This document shows positions 53,201 to 63,880 of a stretch of 64,000 nt of DNA, piece by piece; the first letter of the stretch is position 1, and every line of letters begins with the position of its first letter. Below the pieces are notes generated by a model. That model worked only from the letters and a program-made list of their open reading frames with translations. It made no database searches and was not told where the DNA came from. Both the position numbers and the translations under genes were made by a program. The stretch is from Pelargonium tetragonum (lineage: Eukaryota > Streptophyta > Magnoliopsida > Geraniales > Geraniaceae). The DNA lies in assembly GCA_036897445.1 (NCBI GenBank), contig JAYMTL010000006.1:222536-286535 (forward strand), read 5' to 3'.

Positions 53201-56200
53201 CAGAAGATTCCGTTTTTGCTGGGTTATTCCAGTATTATAGTCTTTCTTTTTATAGTCATTCAATTAACATAGTTATCTAAAGAAATAAAGTGCCCCGCCT
53301 TTAATAAATCGAATGAGGGCGGGTCTGTTCCAACTAAACTAAATCCAAACCACATGAAATCAGGCAAGCTTGTGAAAGCTTAAGAATAGAAAAATTTCTA
53401 TAGATTCTAGGCTTAGTCCGGGAAAATTCATAGGAAATCCCTTATTGTAAAGTTAGATAAGAGTTTCTTATCATGAGACACATAGTTTAACTTAAATAAA
53501 GAGTGCTTTTCCGAGCCAAAAAGTCTTGGACTCAACTCTCCCAAGTATTTAGTACAAGGTTATTAACACAATTCTTTTCGGAAGGAGCACTCCTGTTATT
53601 AAAATGAAATTCGTTTCTCTCTGCAAATAACTAAGCGATTTTATCCACTTATAAATTCGGAAAACCCCTTTAATCCTTTCATTTTGATTTACTACTATAT
53701 ATCCTAGCATGTACCACCCAGGGAGAGCTCTATTCTCTAACTTTTCTCCCTTTAGTATTCCTAAAATCTGTTGTTAATAAAGCTTTATATGTGTAAAAAA
53801 AGAGAGGTAAGCGCACCAACAAGGAACCCTTTTTAAAAGGAAGCTCCTGTAAAAATTTCAGTTTGTTTACAAGTCAAGGTTGGAAAAGCTTTTGTCTGGG
53901 AAAGCCCTCCCGAAGCAACTCTTTTCAGGAAACCCAGAGTCTTCGTATACTCGAGCGCAAAACCGAAAACTAGACTGCGGATATAAAGAAATACTGAGTA
54001 CCTTGACTTACAAGAGTGGGGATCTACGAGCTTACCTATACCTTATTTAATGTTAATGTCCTCGTGGAGGGCCCTCCGAAAATTTTCTACAAAGAATAAT
54101 AACACCCAATATTTATATATCTCAAGATAAGAAACTCCTAATACAAAAACGAAACTAACCTGCAAGATTATCCAAGAATTTTTTAAAATACCCAAGCAAA
54201 TAGAACTCTATTACTAGACTCCTACTACACAGGACCCGGAAGCTTTTAAACTTTCTATGTATCCTTGGTTGGATAATGCCCTAAAAAAGTTCCTCGAATT
54301 AACTATCAAGTAGCTTCTAAGAATATTGACTAGTTACTCTCTTAACCCCTGGGATATAAAATACGGATACAAATTAAGTTGTGATACTGAAAGGGGGTTT
54401 AACCTTAAGTAAAAAGGAGTCCTTGTTTGTAACAAAATAGAAGAATTTCTTCAGAATCGTTTAAATAGAAATTTGTAGCTTGACGGGCCTTGTTAGGAAT
54501 TTCAAATCCAACCAATAGAGCACTGAGTCAGAGTTAAGGCTTTCTTTCTCTCTTATCCGGAGAAAATCTTATAGGTACCCTTTTTTGTATAATTATTAAT
54601 AATTACGGTCTAAATAATAGGTTTAAATAGCAAAAGTTTTTCTGGGGCGGGTAGCTTACTAAAAATTTTGTACTTTTTTTAAGAAAGAAAATAGTAAACA
54701 GGGTTCTCTAGTGAGTTTGAATTTCAATTGGTCATTTCACTCAGGCTGGAACTCCTTAGTTACAAATTCATTTCTTCCCTTTTCTATTTTACTTAGCTCT
54801 TTTCCCATGGTTAACAGCTGGGTCAAGGCATAAGTATACGTAAGGAAGTCTACTAAAAAGTGTAGCTTCTTATTTATAGGTTAGAGGCTAAGTGAGGTTT
54901 GAAACTCAATTTTGTAAGTTAACGTTAAAGGCATTAAGGAATATAAAGTAAGGAGTCTCCTTCTAGGGTTTCGAGCGGGTAATAGGAGTTGAGATGCAGT
55001 GACCTAACAACAATAGGGCTATAGGAGGGCTGGATATTTTAGAAGGATTTTAAGTATAAAGGTATAAAGGGGCATCTAAGGAAAGGATATGGAAGAGAAG
55101 TACAGTTCTTAAGAAAGTTAAGCAGTAGGTTAAGAAGGGTTTAGTGAAAATCCGCCTTGTTGTTAGTTTCTTTTTAGCTTACTAGACAAGTAAGTCTACT
55201 AAAGAATGGATTGGGAGATCTTTTGTTCCTCAATCGGGATACTGTAAAGACAAAGACAGAAGAACAATAGTAAAGCATCAGAACCCTTCCCTTTTTCAAG
55301 GAAGTTAAAGTTATATATTAACAAGCAGTAGTATGGGTATGGTAAGTAAGAAAACTCTTTCTATTACATTTAGAGCTATAATTAAAGGGATCCCTAAGTT
55401 AATTAAAAGTCTTTCGTAGTGATTAAAAAAACTAGTGTGTTTCACTATATCCTATAAGAGCTTCTCACGGATATTCTGTATGTCCGCAACCGGGGCTACC
55501 CCATATCCTTGTAAGTGGTCCCGAAGTTTTATGTTGCGTGGATAAATACCTATAGCTATAAAACAAAAAGCTCTTACCGAATACTGAAATCGTAAAAGCC
55601 GGTCAAGGGCCTCCCAACTCTTGAAATTACAAGTGCAACCCTCTTACTTTGTCTAGACCTAAGAAACTTTCTCTCTTTTTTAACAAGGAAATTAAGTTCA
55701 AATACTAGTACTTTTATGCTTACACTTGTATTTAAGAGAATTGAAAATTTACAAGGCTCTCCTGTAGCAGGGGATTAAATAATTTCTATTATGTTTCATT
55801 TTTAGTGTACTTCCTCTTTATATCTTAGAGTCAAAAATGGGATTCACTTTGATGAATGAACAATTCGGAAAGCCTCATTTTTTAAGCAAGCAGCGCTTAC
55901 TACACGGGACAATATAAGGTTCCAATAGGTCACTTATACAACATCTGAAAACGAACATAAAGAAGCCCAGAATGAGCTTTAATACCCTACTTTCGGTGAA
56001 AAAGGAAAAAATCTCATTCTTAACAACTCCCTTAGCTTATAGTATCTTACCGGGGCAATCATAACAACCAATGACTATCAGTGTCATAAATTACTTTTTA
56101 TTTGCGTTGCTGTATTCTACTTTTTCTTTTAAAAACTCGACTATGAATATTTTGTAGTCATCTGAAAACTAAGCTATAACCTCGATTACTTCAATATTTT

Positions 56201-57667
56201 GCACGAATTCCTTTGATAAGAAGACTACGCCTAGGTTGCCTTATTCCAAGAACTCCTAAGATCAAAAATACGAAAGGTTTAACCTGTTTCGAGACTTATA
56301 CCCTGGGTTAGATTATTACATTATACATTGCAGGGAACCCTTATCTGGGCTGAAGTGAAGTAGCATACATACTTAATTTGATATATTATAACAGTCAATA
56401 TCTACCGTTGCAAATTCACAATCTTTAAGAAATCAAGAGTTCGTTTTTAAATAGAGTTTTCGGCACATGAGTATAACTGAAAAGGGTTCCTTTTACCTCA
56501 CTTTATAAGTAGTAGAAGAAAATCTCATTTAACATATAAACCTAAATATAAAGAAAAAGAATTTCTTACTATGCGTACTTAGCAAAACTCCAACTATACA
56601 CTAAGCTTTCTTATACAAGACAAGCACAGAGTCTCTCTTTACAAAAGGAGGACTAGGCCTCTACAAAAATTCCTGAACTTTTTATGCACCTTTTTTATCA
56701 ATTGACAAAGCGAACATGCTGCTATCCCGAAACGGAGTCCTATTTTCCCCGGTTATACTACAAATTCAAATATCTCACTCATTTTTTACAGGGTAGAGTT
56801 GCTTATACTTACAACTACTTTTCTTTTGGTTCCTACATGGGATTGCCGGAATCTCGAGTCTTCTGTGTATCTAAATCTTTAGTTTCGAAAAAGCGGGACT
56901 CTCTCTACATTAGACTCTTTTTATGTAAAAACCCGCTACGTGCCTTCATAGATAGAAACTCTTTTAGCTTAGCTTTTTTTGGCTAAGATTCCTCCTTTCA
57001 TATAACGCCTATACTATCTATAGCGCACCCCCAAAATTAAACGAGTCAACTAGTTTTAAATACTTAGTCGAAACCCTATTATAATATAGGTAAAAAAGGA
57101 TCTTTCTCGCATTCTTAAGGATATATACCTCCAGGTTGTCTGTCAAACTAACCGAAATTTAATAATTCTGGTTTAGCAACTTATCCGCTTTATATTACAC
57201 TCGGAATGAGTCAAGCTCCCTAATTAACTTCTAGTGAATATATCATCCCTATAACTTACCACTCGTAAACAAAAAGAGGCCAGCAAGGGAGCATGGGACT
57301 AAACAAGTTTCCTCAACTCACCGACTCCATCTAGATTCTTGTCAAATTTTTATAACCTTTAAAATACCTTAAGATTTATCTTGCTGAATCTTACTCAATA
57401 AATTCTTATTTATAAGTATAATTTGTCATCTTATCCTAACCTTAGATTATTGAGCTTTCTCTTGTTAACTCCCTTTTCTTAGTTTTTGTAATAATGACCT
57501 ATCCTCATTCTCCTTTTTATGAATAATAAAAGTTTCAATTTTAATACTTAGTAAGAGTTTTCATATATTAAGAAAAAACTAGGTGTTAGTCATTTTTTTT
57601 GCAAATAATAGGGGTTCTCCCGTCAGTTCTATAGATTTTAGAGAAAGGGGACCTGTAGAGGGGTTAT
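47278..57667. other. Gene-free AT-rich stretch
   Basis: No gene recognised. A perfect 7+7 hairpin with a 5-nt loop is at 48600-48618. The segment 54890-55380 is purine-rich on plus like the fossil blocks and has protein-like pieces in two competing frames (for example KDMEEKYSS and HLRKGYGREVQFL around 55085-55140), but neither can be preferred. Frames at 49635, 49902 and 56684 are chance length. Confidence 0.55.
48600..48618. repeat. Short perfect hairpin (7+7)
   Basis: The arms are ACACTCT and AGAGTGT around CATAA. No gene is adjacent and no T-run follows; probably chance. Confidence 0.35.
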
Positions 57668-58711
57668 TTGGTCGGTACTTTTGAGCTTGTTACTCATAAT
57701 ATCTTTTATTCTCGGGTTGTTTCTTACGCAAACTTTCTTTTTTTGGAGAAGGTAGGAGAGCTCAAAAAAGAAAAAAGGTTTTCCCTGGGCTATATTTTGC
57801 TGGTTAATGTTCGAGGTTTTACTAGGATCCTCTTTTTTAGGGCTTTTCCTGTGTACTTTGTAATGAATAGGTTGAATTTTTCTAGTTGACCCTATGCTAT
57901 TGGGAATCCTTTCAAATTTTCTGGTGGACTTAAAGTATTGAAACAGAGGTCCCTTTTTTTGATAAGGGATTTCTACTACAATCTTGGTGACACTTATGTA
58001 TGGAACTGCAGTATTAACCCGATTTTGAGCAATTTAATTATACCTAACTTCTTTTTTAACTGTTAAGGGTTGTGTACAACAACTATATGGTAATTTTTCG
58101 AACGGAATACCCTGAGATAGAAATTAGAACTTTTATATGTAATCAGAGACGACTCTCTCTTAAGTTCTGACACGATAAGAAATAACTAAGCTTTTGATAG
58201 GGATACTCTGGTAGATCAGATAAAACGGGTTTTTATACTCATGGCGAACCCTTAAGAGTTCTATAGAGACTTTAAATCCCTCCCCTTTTATATAGGTATA
58301 TAGGGTGTCCCTTTTGGAGCTTCATTATTACAAAGTATCATTCAGAATCTTAATATAGCACCTAAAGAGAGATTAAAAGCTTTTAAAGAAACCCCTATTG
58401 CTTATGGAACCTTAACAACAAACAAGCCAAATTCTTTCTTTACCAAAAATGAAGGTTTAGGTAAACTATTACTTACTCAAACTTGCTAATTTAAGGAATT
58501 TTGAGACAAAATGGTAATGGTAAGGAATTCCCCCGTACCTTCGGCGCTAGGTTCTAAGGTCGTGTACAAAGGGCCTAGATCCATGATAGTATCCCATAAT
58601 TTTGGTTTAAGTTATAAGAAGAGTAAAAAGACTTTAGTATATCACGAACTTGTTAAGGATTTCCTGGTTGTGTATTTCGAATATTGTTTGGATTTTCTAT
58701 GTAAGTAGTAA
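57668..58711 (+). pseudogene. Long single-phase frame with few stops
   Basis: Two open frames (57668-57889 and 58511-58708) and a third open stretch between them (57890-58063) share one phase, giving 347 codons with nine internal stops: TGA 57887, TAA 58064, TAA 58091, TAG 58118, TAA 58187, TAA 58253, TAG 58301, TAA 58487 and TGA 58499. About 24 would be expected at the local stop rate. Readable pieces include RDFYYNLGDTYVWNCSINP, NIAPKERLKAFKETPIAYGT and GSKVVYKGPRSMIVSHNFG. A deficit this size would be rare in any one place but could turn up once in a scan of all six frames. No family recognised; the two TGA codons fit Gln-codon mutation less well. Confidence 0.3.
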
Positions 58712-59260
58712 ATAAAATAGGATCCTTGCGTTGAACACTTATTTGCTTCCCTTTATTCATACGAGGACTCCCGGTTAAGGGCTTCCTTGCCACTATTGTA
58801 TTGCTATGCCGGCAAGTGCATCTAAATACTAGATTAGAGGGAAACTCATTTTTAAGGGGACACCCTGTTTCGTGGGAATGGAAAGTTATTAAATTAATTA
58901 GAGAAAATTTTGGGTATTCAAGGTTTTGTCGTCTATATGCCCTTCCGTAGGATAAGTGTATAACTGGCTTTATTAGCTTTTCAGGGGTCTTTAGTGTAGG
59001 TTATGAGAAAAGCCCCTTATAACAATACAGGATACCAGCAGAAAAAGATAAACTTGTTCTAACAGAAAGTTATTTTTAAAACTAAAAACTAGTAAGTAGC
59101 AGGCTTATGAACAGGAAATAAAAATAGAAATGACAATTTTCTAAACGGAGATCCAGAAATTTCTAATGCTCAGTTACCTAAGTTTGTTTTTACTTTTATG
59201 AAGCTCCTAATAAGGAATTTTGAATTCTAAAACCCCGGACCCCTATACTAGTTACGCTGA
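58712..59260. other. Short gene-free stretch
   Basis: Nothing recognised between the two candidate fossils. Confidence 0.6.
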
Positions 59261-59542
59261 AAGGAGTCGGCAGCCTTCCTATATCAAGAATACCTATTAG
59301 AACCCCCTACCTTTGTAGTTTGTTTTTTTAGTCTAATTAGTATAGAGATAACTTTATATAAACATATCAAATCCACACTCCAAGTAAACTTGCCTCTTAA
59401 ACGAGAAACCCATAGAGCAAGAGTAATATACATCTTATAAGACGCTATCCTATACAATCCTTAAACTATCCAGCACAACCCAATACAAGTAAGAGCAACC
59501 CTTATACTCTATACTATACTTATATTACTATCTATGCTATAA
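59261..59542 (+). pseudogene. Decayed protein with hydrophobic segments
   Basis: After a TGA (59258-59260) the plus frame is open for 59 codons (SAAFLYQEYLLEPPTFVVCF, then a hydrophobic run, then LPLKRETHRARVIYIL), then TAA, seven codons (DAILYNP), TAA, 25 codons (TIQHNPIQVRATLILYTILI) and tandem TAA TGA. The two internal stops are TAA. No start codon is present near the 5' end, so this is a fragment. Hydrophobic runs near residues 17-33 and at the C-terminus could be membrane segments but may simply reflect T-rich codons. No family recognised. Confidence 0.35.
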
Positions 59543-60555
59543 TGAATCTCTTTTCCTGTTATTAATTATATAAGTTTATTTGAATTTACAGGTCTTAAGG
59601 TGGGTATTATTACGTAAGGGGGTTAAGAAGCTGGCAAGGGTTTTGTCCCGTTTTCCAAAGTTTCTGGGTTTTGCAATTCCGGAGAGGCTTGCTAATATTT
59701 GAAGCTAAAGAATTTCTAGTAAGTCCGAGTGAAATTTTGGTTTCTGGTCTTCATAGTGTAAGGGTTTATCTACACTATTATAGAAAGTTTTATAGAATAG
59801 CTAGTAAATTTAGTACAGCTATAATATAATAAGCCAGGGAATACAAGTACCTATATCTCTTACAAGGGCAGTCTCTCTGCTATGGTTCTCTTTACTCCTA
59901 GTATAATCTCTAACTCCAAGATGAAAGCTTTCAGGAAACAATCATACAGAACAAGGTCCTAAAGTAAATCAATAACAATAAGAAGTGTGGCTTTAAGGTA
60001 AAGAAGTTCCTCCGACAGGATAATAAGATTTTTCAGGAATAGTTATAGGCTATTTTTAAAGCCTGCTTTTTCAGTTCTTGGTCTTTTGTATGTTCTCTCA
60101 CTTTTTCATTATGCCTTAACCTCGTAAATCTTTATTTACTCGGTAAGATGGACGTATCTATTACCAATTAAGGCTATAACCTCTAGATAAGCTACATAGC
60201 ACCTGAGGGTTTATCCTTAAACTTATACAACAACTAGAATACTAATTGCTAATTATTAAAAGAATCCTTAAATAGACCTTACAAAGGTAATAGTAATATC
60301 TATATATCGACTGATTTATAAGACTTCTATTGAAGGGAACCCATATACAATACTCTAAATGAATACCATAGCTCAGGACAAGAGGTTCTCCTATGGTCTC
60401 TATTTTACTAGAAATCTCTCCTCTTAACTTAATAAGCCCCGTTAATTTTCTACTTTTTCTTAATTAAGTACTCTTTTTTTCTATCTAGTTCTAAGAAGAG
60501 AAGAATGGTATGTATACATAAGAGTGCAGGTATCAAGAAGAAATGATATAAGTAA

Positions 60556-60837
60556 GTCAAGAACAAGGAAGTTAAGAAGTTGGTGGGTTATCTTAATGTG
60601 TGGTATATCTATTCAAAAGACTATCAACCTCCCTCCTTCGGCTGCACTAAGTCGGGTAGAGTAATGCTGTCTAAGATCTCTAAGGCTAACACCTCCTATG
60701 TCAATAAGAACAAGGACAAGAGGGGATAGCCCTTATCTTCCTATTACACTATAATACTATCTATCTTCTTAAACAACTACAACCCCTTTTTGGAAGGGAA
60801 CTCCCCCTCCATTATAGTAGACTATAACTATTATTAC
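60556..60837 (+). pseudogene. Fossil with AAG/AAC/GAC-biased codons
   Basis: Function unknown. After TAA at 60553 the frame is open for 57 codons, then TAG (60727) and 36 more codons to TAG at 60838. In 60667-60723 the codons are mostly C- or G-ending (AAG, AAC, ATC, TCC, GTC, GAC, AGG), a bias typical of fungal coding sequence and unlike the AT-rich surroundings. It reads YIYSKDYQPPSFGCTKSGRV then MLSKISKANTSYVNKNKDKR. A second piece in another phase lies at 60978-61169 (QGFFKRKYNYKY, SSVKKSARYSVGYKKEKEIE), with four internal stops, all TAA or TAG. A frameshift inside one old element would explain both. No domain recognised. Confidence 0.45.
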
Positions 60838-61169
60838 TAGAAACCCTTACACAAGTAACTATAGAATACTTATTAAGTGTAGTAAGTACAAAAATAACCC
60901 ATAAGAATAAGGACTTAAGACAGCTATTGATACCTAAGCTACAGGCTCTAGGACAAGTCTAGCTGTAGTGGAGTTATCACGAAGAGCAGGGCTTTTTTAA
61001 GAGGAAGTACAACTACAAGTATTAGGAAAGTTAAGGGCATTCAGAGAGTTCTGTTAAGAAGAGTGCTAGGTATTCTGTAGGTTATAAGAAAGAAAAGGAA
61101 ATTGAGTAAGTTCTCCACCTGCTTTAGGTTCTCGAAGTAGAGTTTTTAGGGAAGCATTCTAGACCTTGA

Positions 61170-62039
61170 TCTGGTTTTAAGATTTTAAGAGTACAGGGGT
61201 TCTTATTAGATAGGATTCTTTATTAGATTTTTAAGAAGTATTTTACTTAATAAGAATTTTCCAACTCTTTAATTAAATCCAATATATTTTAGGTAATACT
61301 AGGCTCAGAAAACTCCTTGTGGGCCCCCTTCGTGCATTTTTAACCTATGTTGAGAGACTCTCGTTGATAAATTTTCTTGGTGTTTTTTTTATAGGCTAAG
61401 GGATATAAGTTACTTTTTATGGGACTCCCCTGTGTATTTTGTGCTGTTTTCTATAACAGCTTACCGGCCTTTTTCTATGCCTTTGATAGGTTAAAACTGC
61501 TTTCTATTTCAAAATAGAGTATACCCCACCCCTTTAGATATATTAGATTATATATAACAATCTCGTTTAGCAAGCGGGGAACTTTTCTAAACCTCAAGTG
61601 TATTAAAGCTTCAAAAAAAGTACTAAATGTTTAGGTCCTAGCCTTATAAAACTTTCTCGTTAAGAGCGTGCGAGGCTTTTAGAATCAAAATGAAAAAGCT
61701 TGTGATAAAGAAGTGCTTACTTAAAGAGGGCTCCTTTATACTATACCTGGGTTTAATAGGAAGAGGTCCCTTATTTGTGAAAATAGTGAGGTTTTGCCCG
61801 CCTATGATAAGAGTATTACCTACATAAAAAGGGGGTCGCTCAATTAACTAATTTAAAACAACTTACTCCTAGTTACTAAACCTTTGACTTTAATTGAAAT
61901 TTATGGGCTTATACCTACTTGTTAAATATGATAAAAGGGGTGTTCTTATTGCTTAAGTAGGTACACTCAAATATCCTTCCATTCGCTGTGCTGCAGTAAA
62001 ATAAGCATACTAAGATATAAGGTTTACCCAACGCTCTAG
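61170..62039. other. Gene-free stretch
   Basis: No gene recognised. ATTCGCTGTGCTGC at 61981 repeats the D-arm-like word of the tRNA-like sequence at 39401. Confidence 0.55.
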
Positions 62040-62480
62040 TACAAAGAAGAGGAGAAACACCCTATTAGTAAAGCTCCTATACTTAGATTCTTATTCTAAC
62101 TAATAAAAAAAGAGCCTTAGCTACATAAGTCCAGGCGGCAATAAGACAGCTACAAGATTCGGAAAGCTGCAGCTAATATATATATAGGATAAGAATAGCT
62201 TTTAAGAAAGGCATGGCTCATAGGTAATGCAATTAAGAAAGCTATCAGGATACGGAGTACAGGTCTAGCTTTTAATAAGGTTATACGATACGATTTTTGG
62301 GGGGTACAGATTCTAGCTCAAAGTAGGGGTATAACGAGGAGTGTAGTTATAGAAAGGGTAAGTATTCCAAAAGCAAAGGAGACTTCTTAGTTGTGGTTAT
62401 TCCTGCTCTATCATAAGACTATACTTGCCTTTGACATAATAGGGGATAAAAGAAAATCGAGTTTGCTTGTCTATATATGA
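62040..62480 (+). pseudogene. Best-preserved copy of the 14-mer repeat family
   Basis: One plus frame from 62040 to the TGA at 62478 has 146 codons and six internal stops (TAA, TAG, TAA, TAA, TAG, TAG), none of them TGA. It is stop-free for 63 codons (62199-62387), with pieces such as KAPILRFLF, SYKIRKAAANIYI, GLAFNKVIRYDFWGVQ and SRGITRSVVIERVS. It contains the one-transition variant of the 14-mer at 62222. A second phase (from 62135) reads RQLQDSESCS, RQCN and ESYQDTEYRSSF between TAA codons. That phase is favoured by the comparison with 21264-21308 and by TGT/TGC (both Cys) at the only variable site of the 14-mer. The frame is therefore unresolved. Function unknown; surely a dead transposon fragment. 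Confidence 0.5.
62222..62240 (+). repeat. Dispersed 14-mer, variant copy, extended to 19 bp
   Basis: AGGTAATGCAATTAAGAAA equals the minus-strand sequence at 12401-12419 except for one T/C transition. Confidence 0.6.
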
Positions 62481-62779
62481 AAAAAATCTACGAGAAGGAA
62501 TCCCTATCAAAATCAAAAACTCAACTTAGGAGAAGTTGTATATAAATAAGGACTCTAGCAGCTGCGTATCTGCAATCCTTGAACTCTCTTAAAAGCGCTT
62601 GATTTATTCAGCAACGGAAGGGATTCTTAACACTGTGGTCATAGTAAGCCCCTGTGTTTTTACCTTTTTTGTAAACAAAGGAAGTAAAAGGAGTTGTAAA
62701 TCCCCTTTCTCCTGTCTCGTTTTAGTATATATCTAATTGCCTTACTTAAAACTTTAATGTAGGAGAAAACATCTTACCT

Positions 62780-62930
62780 GGAACTTTCTTAATCTTACTC
62801 TTATGAGCTATACCTTTGGAATGGGTCTTCCTCTTGTAGCCTCTACTCTTAGTGCAGTCTAGACTTCTCTTATTCTACCTAGTTAGGAAGTATTCTATCT
62901 ATTGTACTTATTCTTTTAGTATTCCCTATA
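62780..62930 (-). repeat. Gln-rich repeat copy (RLQ-type)
   Basis: On minus, a frame reads RLQEEDPF then RYSS amid TAA and TAG codons. It resembles 33220-33345 (QQQEED) and 63280-63456 (RLQQQ) at protein level and in the plus-strand words GAGCTATACCT, TTGTAG and CCTCTACT. Stop density is high, so only the inter-copy similarity supports it. Confidence 0.3.
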
Positions 62931-63279
62931 AGGTATTTGGTAATAGGTTATATTAGATAGTTATAGTATACAGTGAAGTTGTTAAGGCAAGATTTATCTT
63001 GTACTCTGTAGTTAGTGGTATATAAGGGTATAACTTTTAGTAGAGTATTTTAATGGTTAGTCTACCCGACTTATGGCATCCGGTTAGTAAGGGAAAGATA
63101 TGAGTATTTTATACAGTACAATTATACCTTATATACCTTATAGACACAAAGGAAAGACTTTCACAAATTTCTTAACTGAAAACTTGTTTTTTTAGCTTCC
63201 GTTCTTTATACCCCAAATGCTTTTAACCCAAGTAAATTAGCACAGTAAGGCATAGGTTCGAATCGCATAACACTTACTT

Positions 63280-63456
63280 TCATACTCTTATAATACCTTC
63301 TTTGTTAATAATACCTGTGCCTAAGCCTTTATTAGCTGATCTTTCCGTAAGAAATTTTGGGCTATATCTGTCTTAGTTGCTGTCTAGCTCCCCTTGTTGT
63401 TGTAGCCTACTTTCCTTATTATATCGTATATAGGAGTAATAGACATAGCTAGTCAT
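63280..63456 (-). pseudogene. 58-codon ORF with ATG and one internal TAA
   Basis: From an ATG at 63456 the minus frame runs to TGA (63282-63280) with one internal stop (TAA, codon 28). It reads MTSYVYYSYIRYNKESRLQ, then QQGELDSN, the TAA, then DRYSPKFLTERSANKG. Three consecutive CAA codons survive at codons 19-21, next to the TAA that may itself be a mutated CAA. The RLQ core recurs in neighbouring minus-strand repeats and at about 22180. Being short, it is not significant by length. No family recognised. Confidence 0.35.
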
Positions 63457-63528
63457 GGTTGTTGCCTAAGGGTTCTTTTTAGTAAGACGGCCTAAAGCTA
63501 ATAATTTAGTAAATATCAAGAAAAGAAG

Positions 63529-63720
63529 TAATTACATTACCTGTTATTCGAATTTGTTAGGTGATTTCTCAATTGGTAGGGAGATGGATTTCTTAGTCTT
63601 ACTTTATATAGGTCTGTATAGCTTTTAGCTTTGTTATGGGGCTTGGGTGGGATTCCCTGCTGTAGTTTTGTAGCTTATGTATTCCTTATTCTACCAGGGA
63701 AGTTTTGTATTATATTAATA
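63529..63720 (-). repeat. Copy of the 14-mer family with upstream AGGGAATCCC
   Basis: The exact 14-mer (63542-63529, minus) is preceded on the same strand, roughly 110-120 bases upstream, by CAGCAGGGAATCCC, and a TACAGACC word lies between. At 12377-12613 (minus) AGGGAATACCC precedes the 14-mer by about 140 bases, with TACAGACT between. A frame upstream reads LQQGIPPKPHNKAKSYT. The conserved order of three words supports common descent. Confidence 0.4.
63559..63622 (+). other. tRNA-Lys-like 5' half
   Basis: TTCTCAATTGGTAGGGAG has a proper D-arm (CTC/GAG, 63568-63583). The following 17 bases have anticodon-arm geometry with loop TTCTTAG (anticodon CTT, Lys; T33 and A37 present), but only three of five stem pairs form and the T-arm is not recognisable. 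It overlaps the minus-strand repeat copy. It could be a decayed tRNA or SINE head. Confidence 0.25.
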
Positions 63721-63810
63721 GACAGCAATAGATAGTCTTAGTAAGTTGTTTAAGCCAGTTCTCTATTAGTCCAAGCAAGCTCGCCTATTGCTCTACGTCT
63801 TTATCCTTTT

Positions 63811-63880
63811 GGAGGGCTTAGCCTTGTAGTAGAATGGTTAAGTACTTTTTTACTAGCAGAGCTCGAACTCAGACGAGAGT
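63811..63880 (+). other. tRNA-like fragment near right edge
   Basis: TAGTAGAATGGTTAAGTAC resembles an A-box/D-arm and GAGCTCGAACTC a B-box, at tRNA-like spacing. The acceptor stem does not pair. Chance or a decayed Pol III element. Confidence 0.2.
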
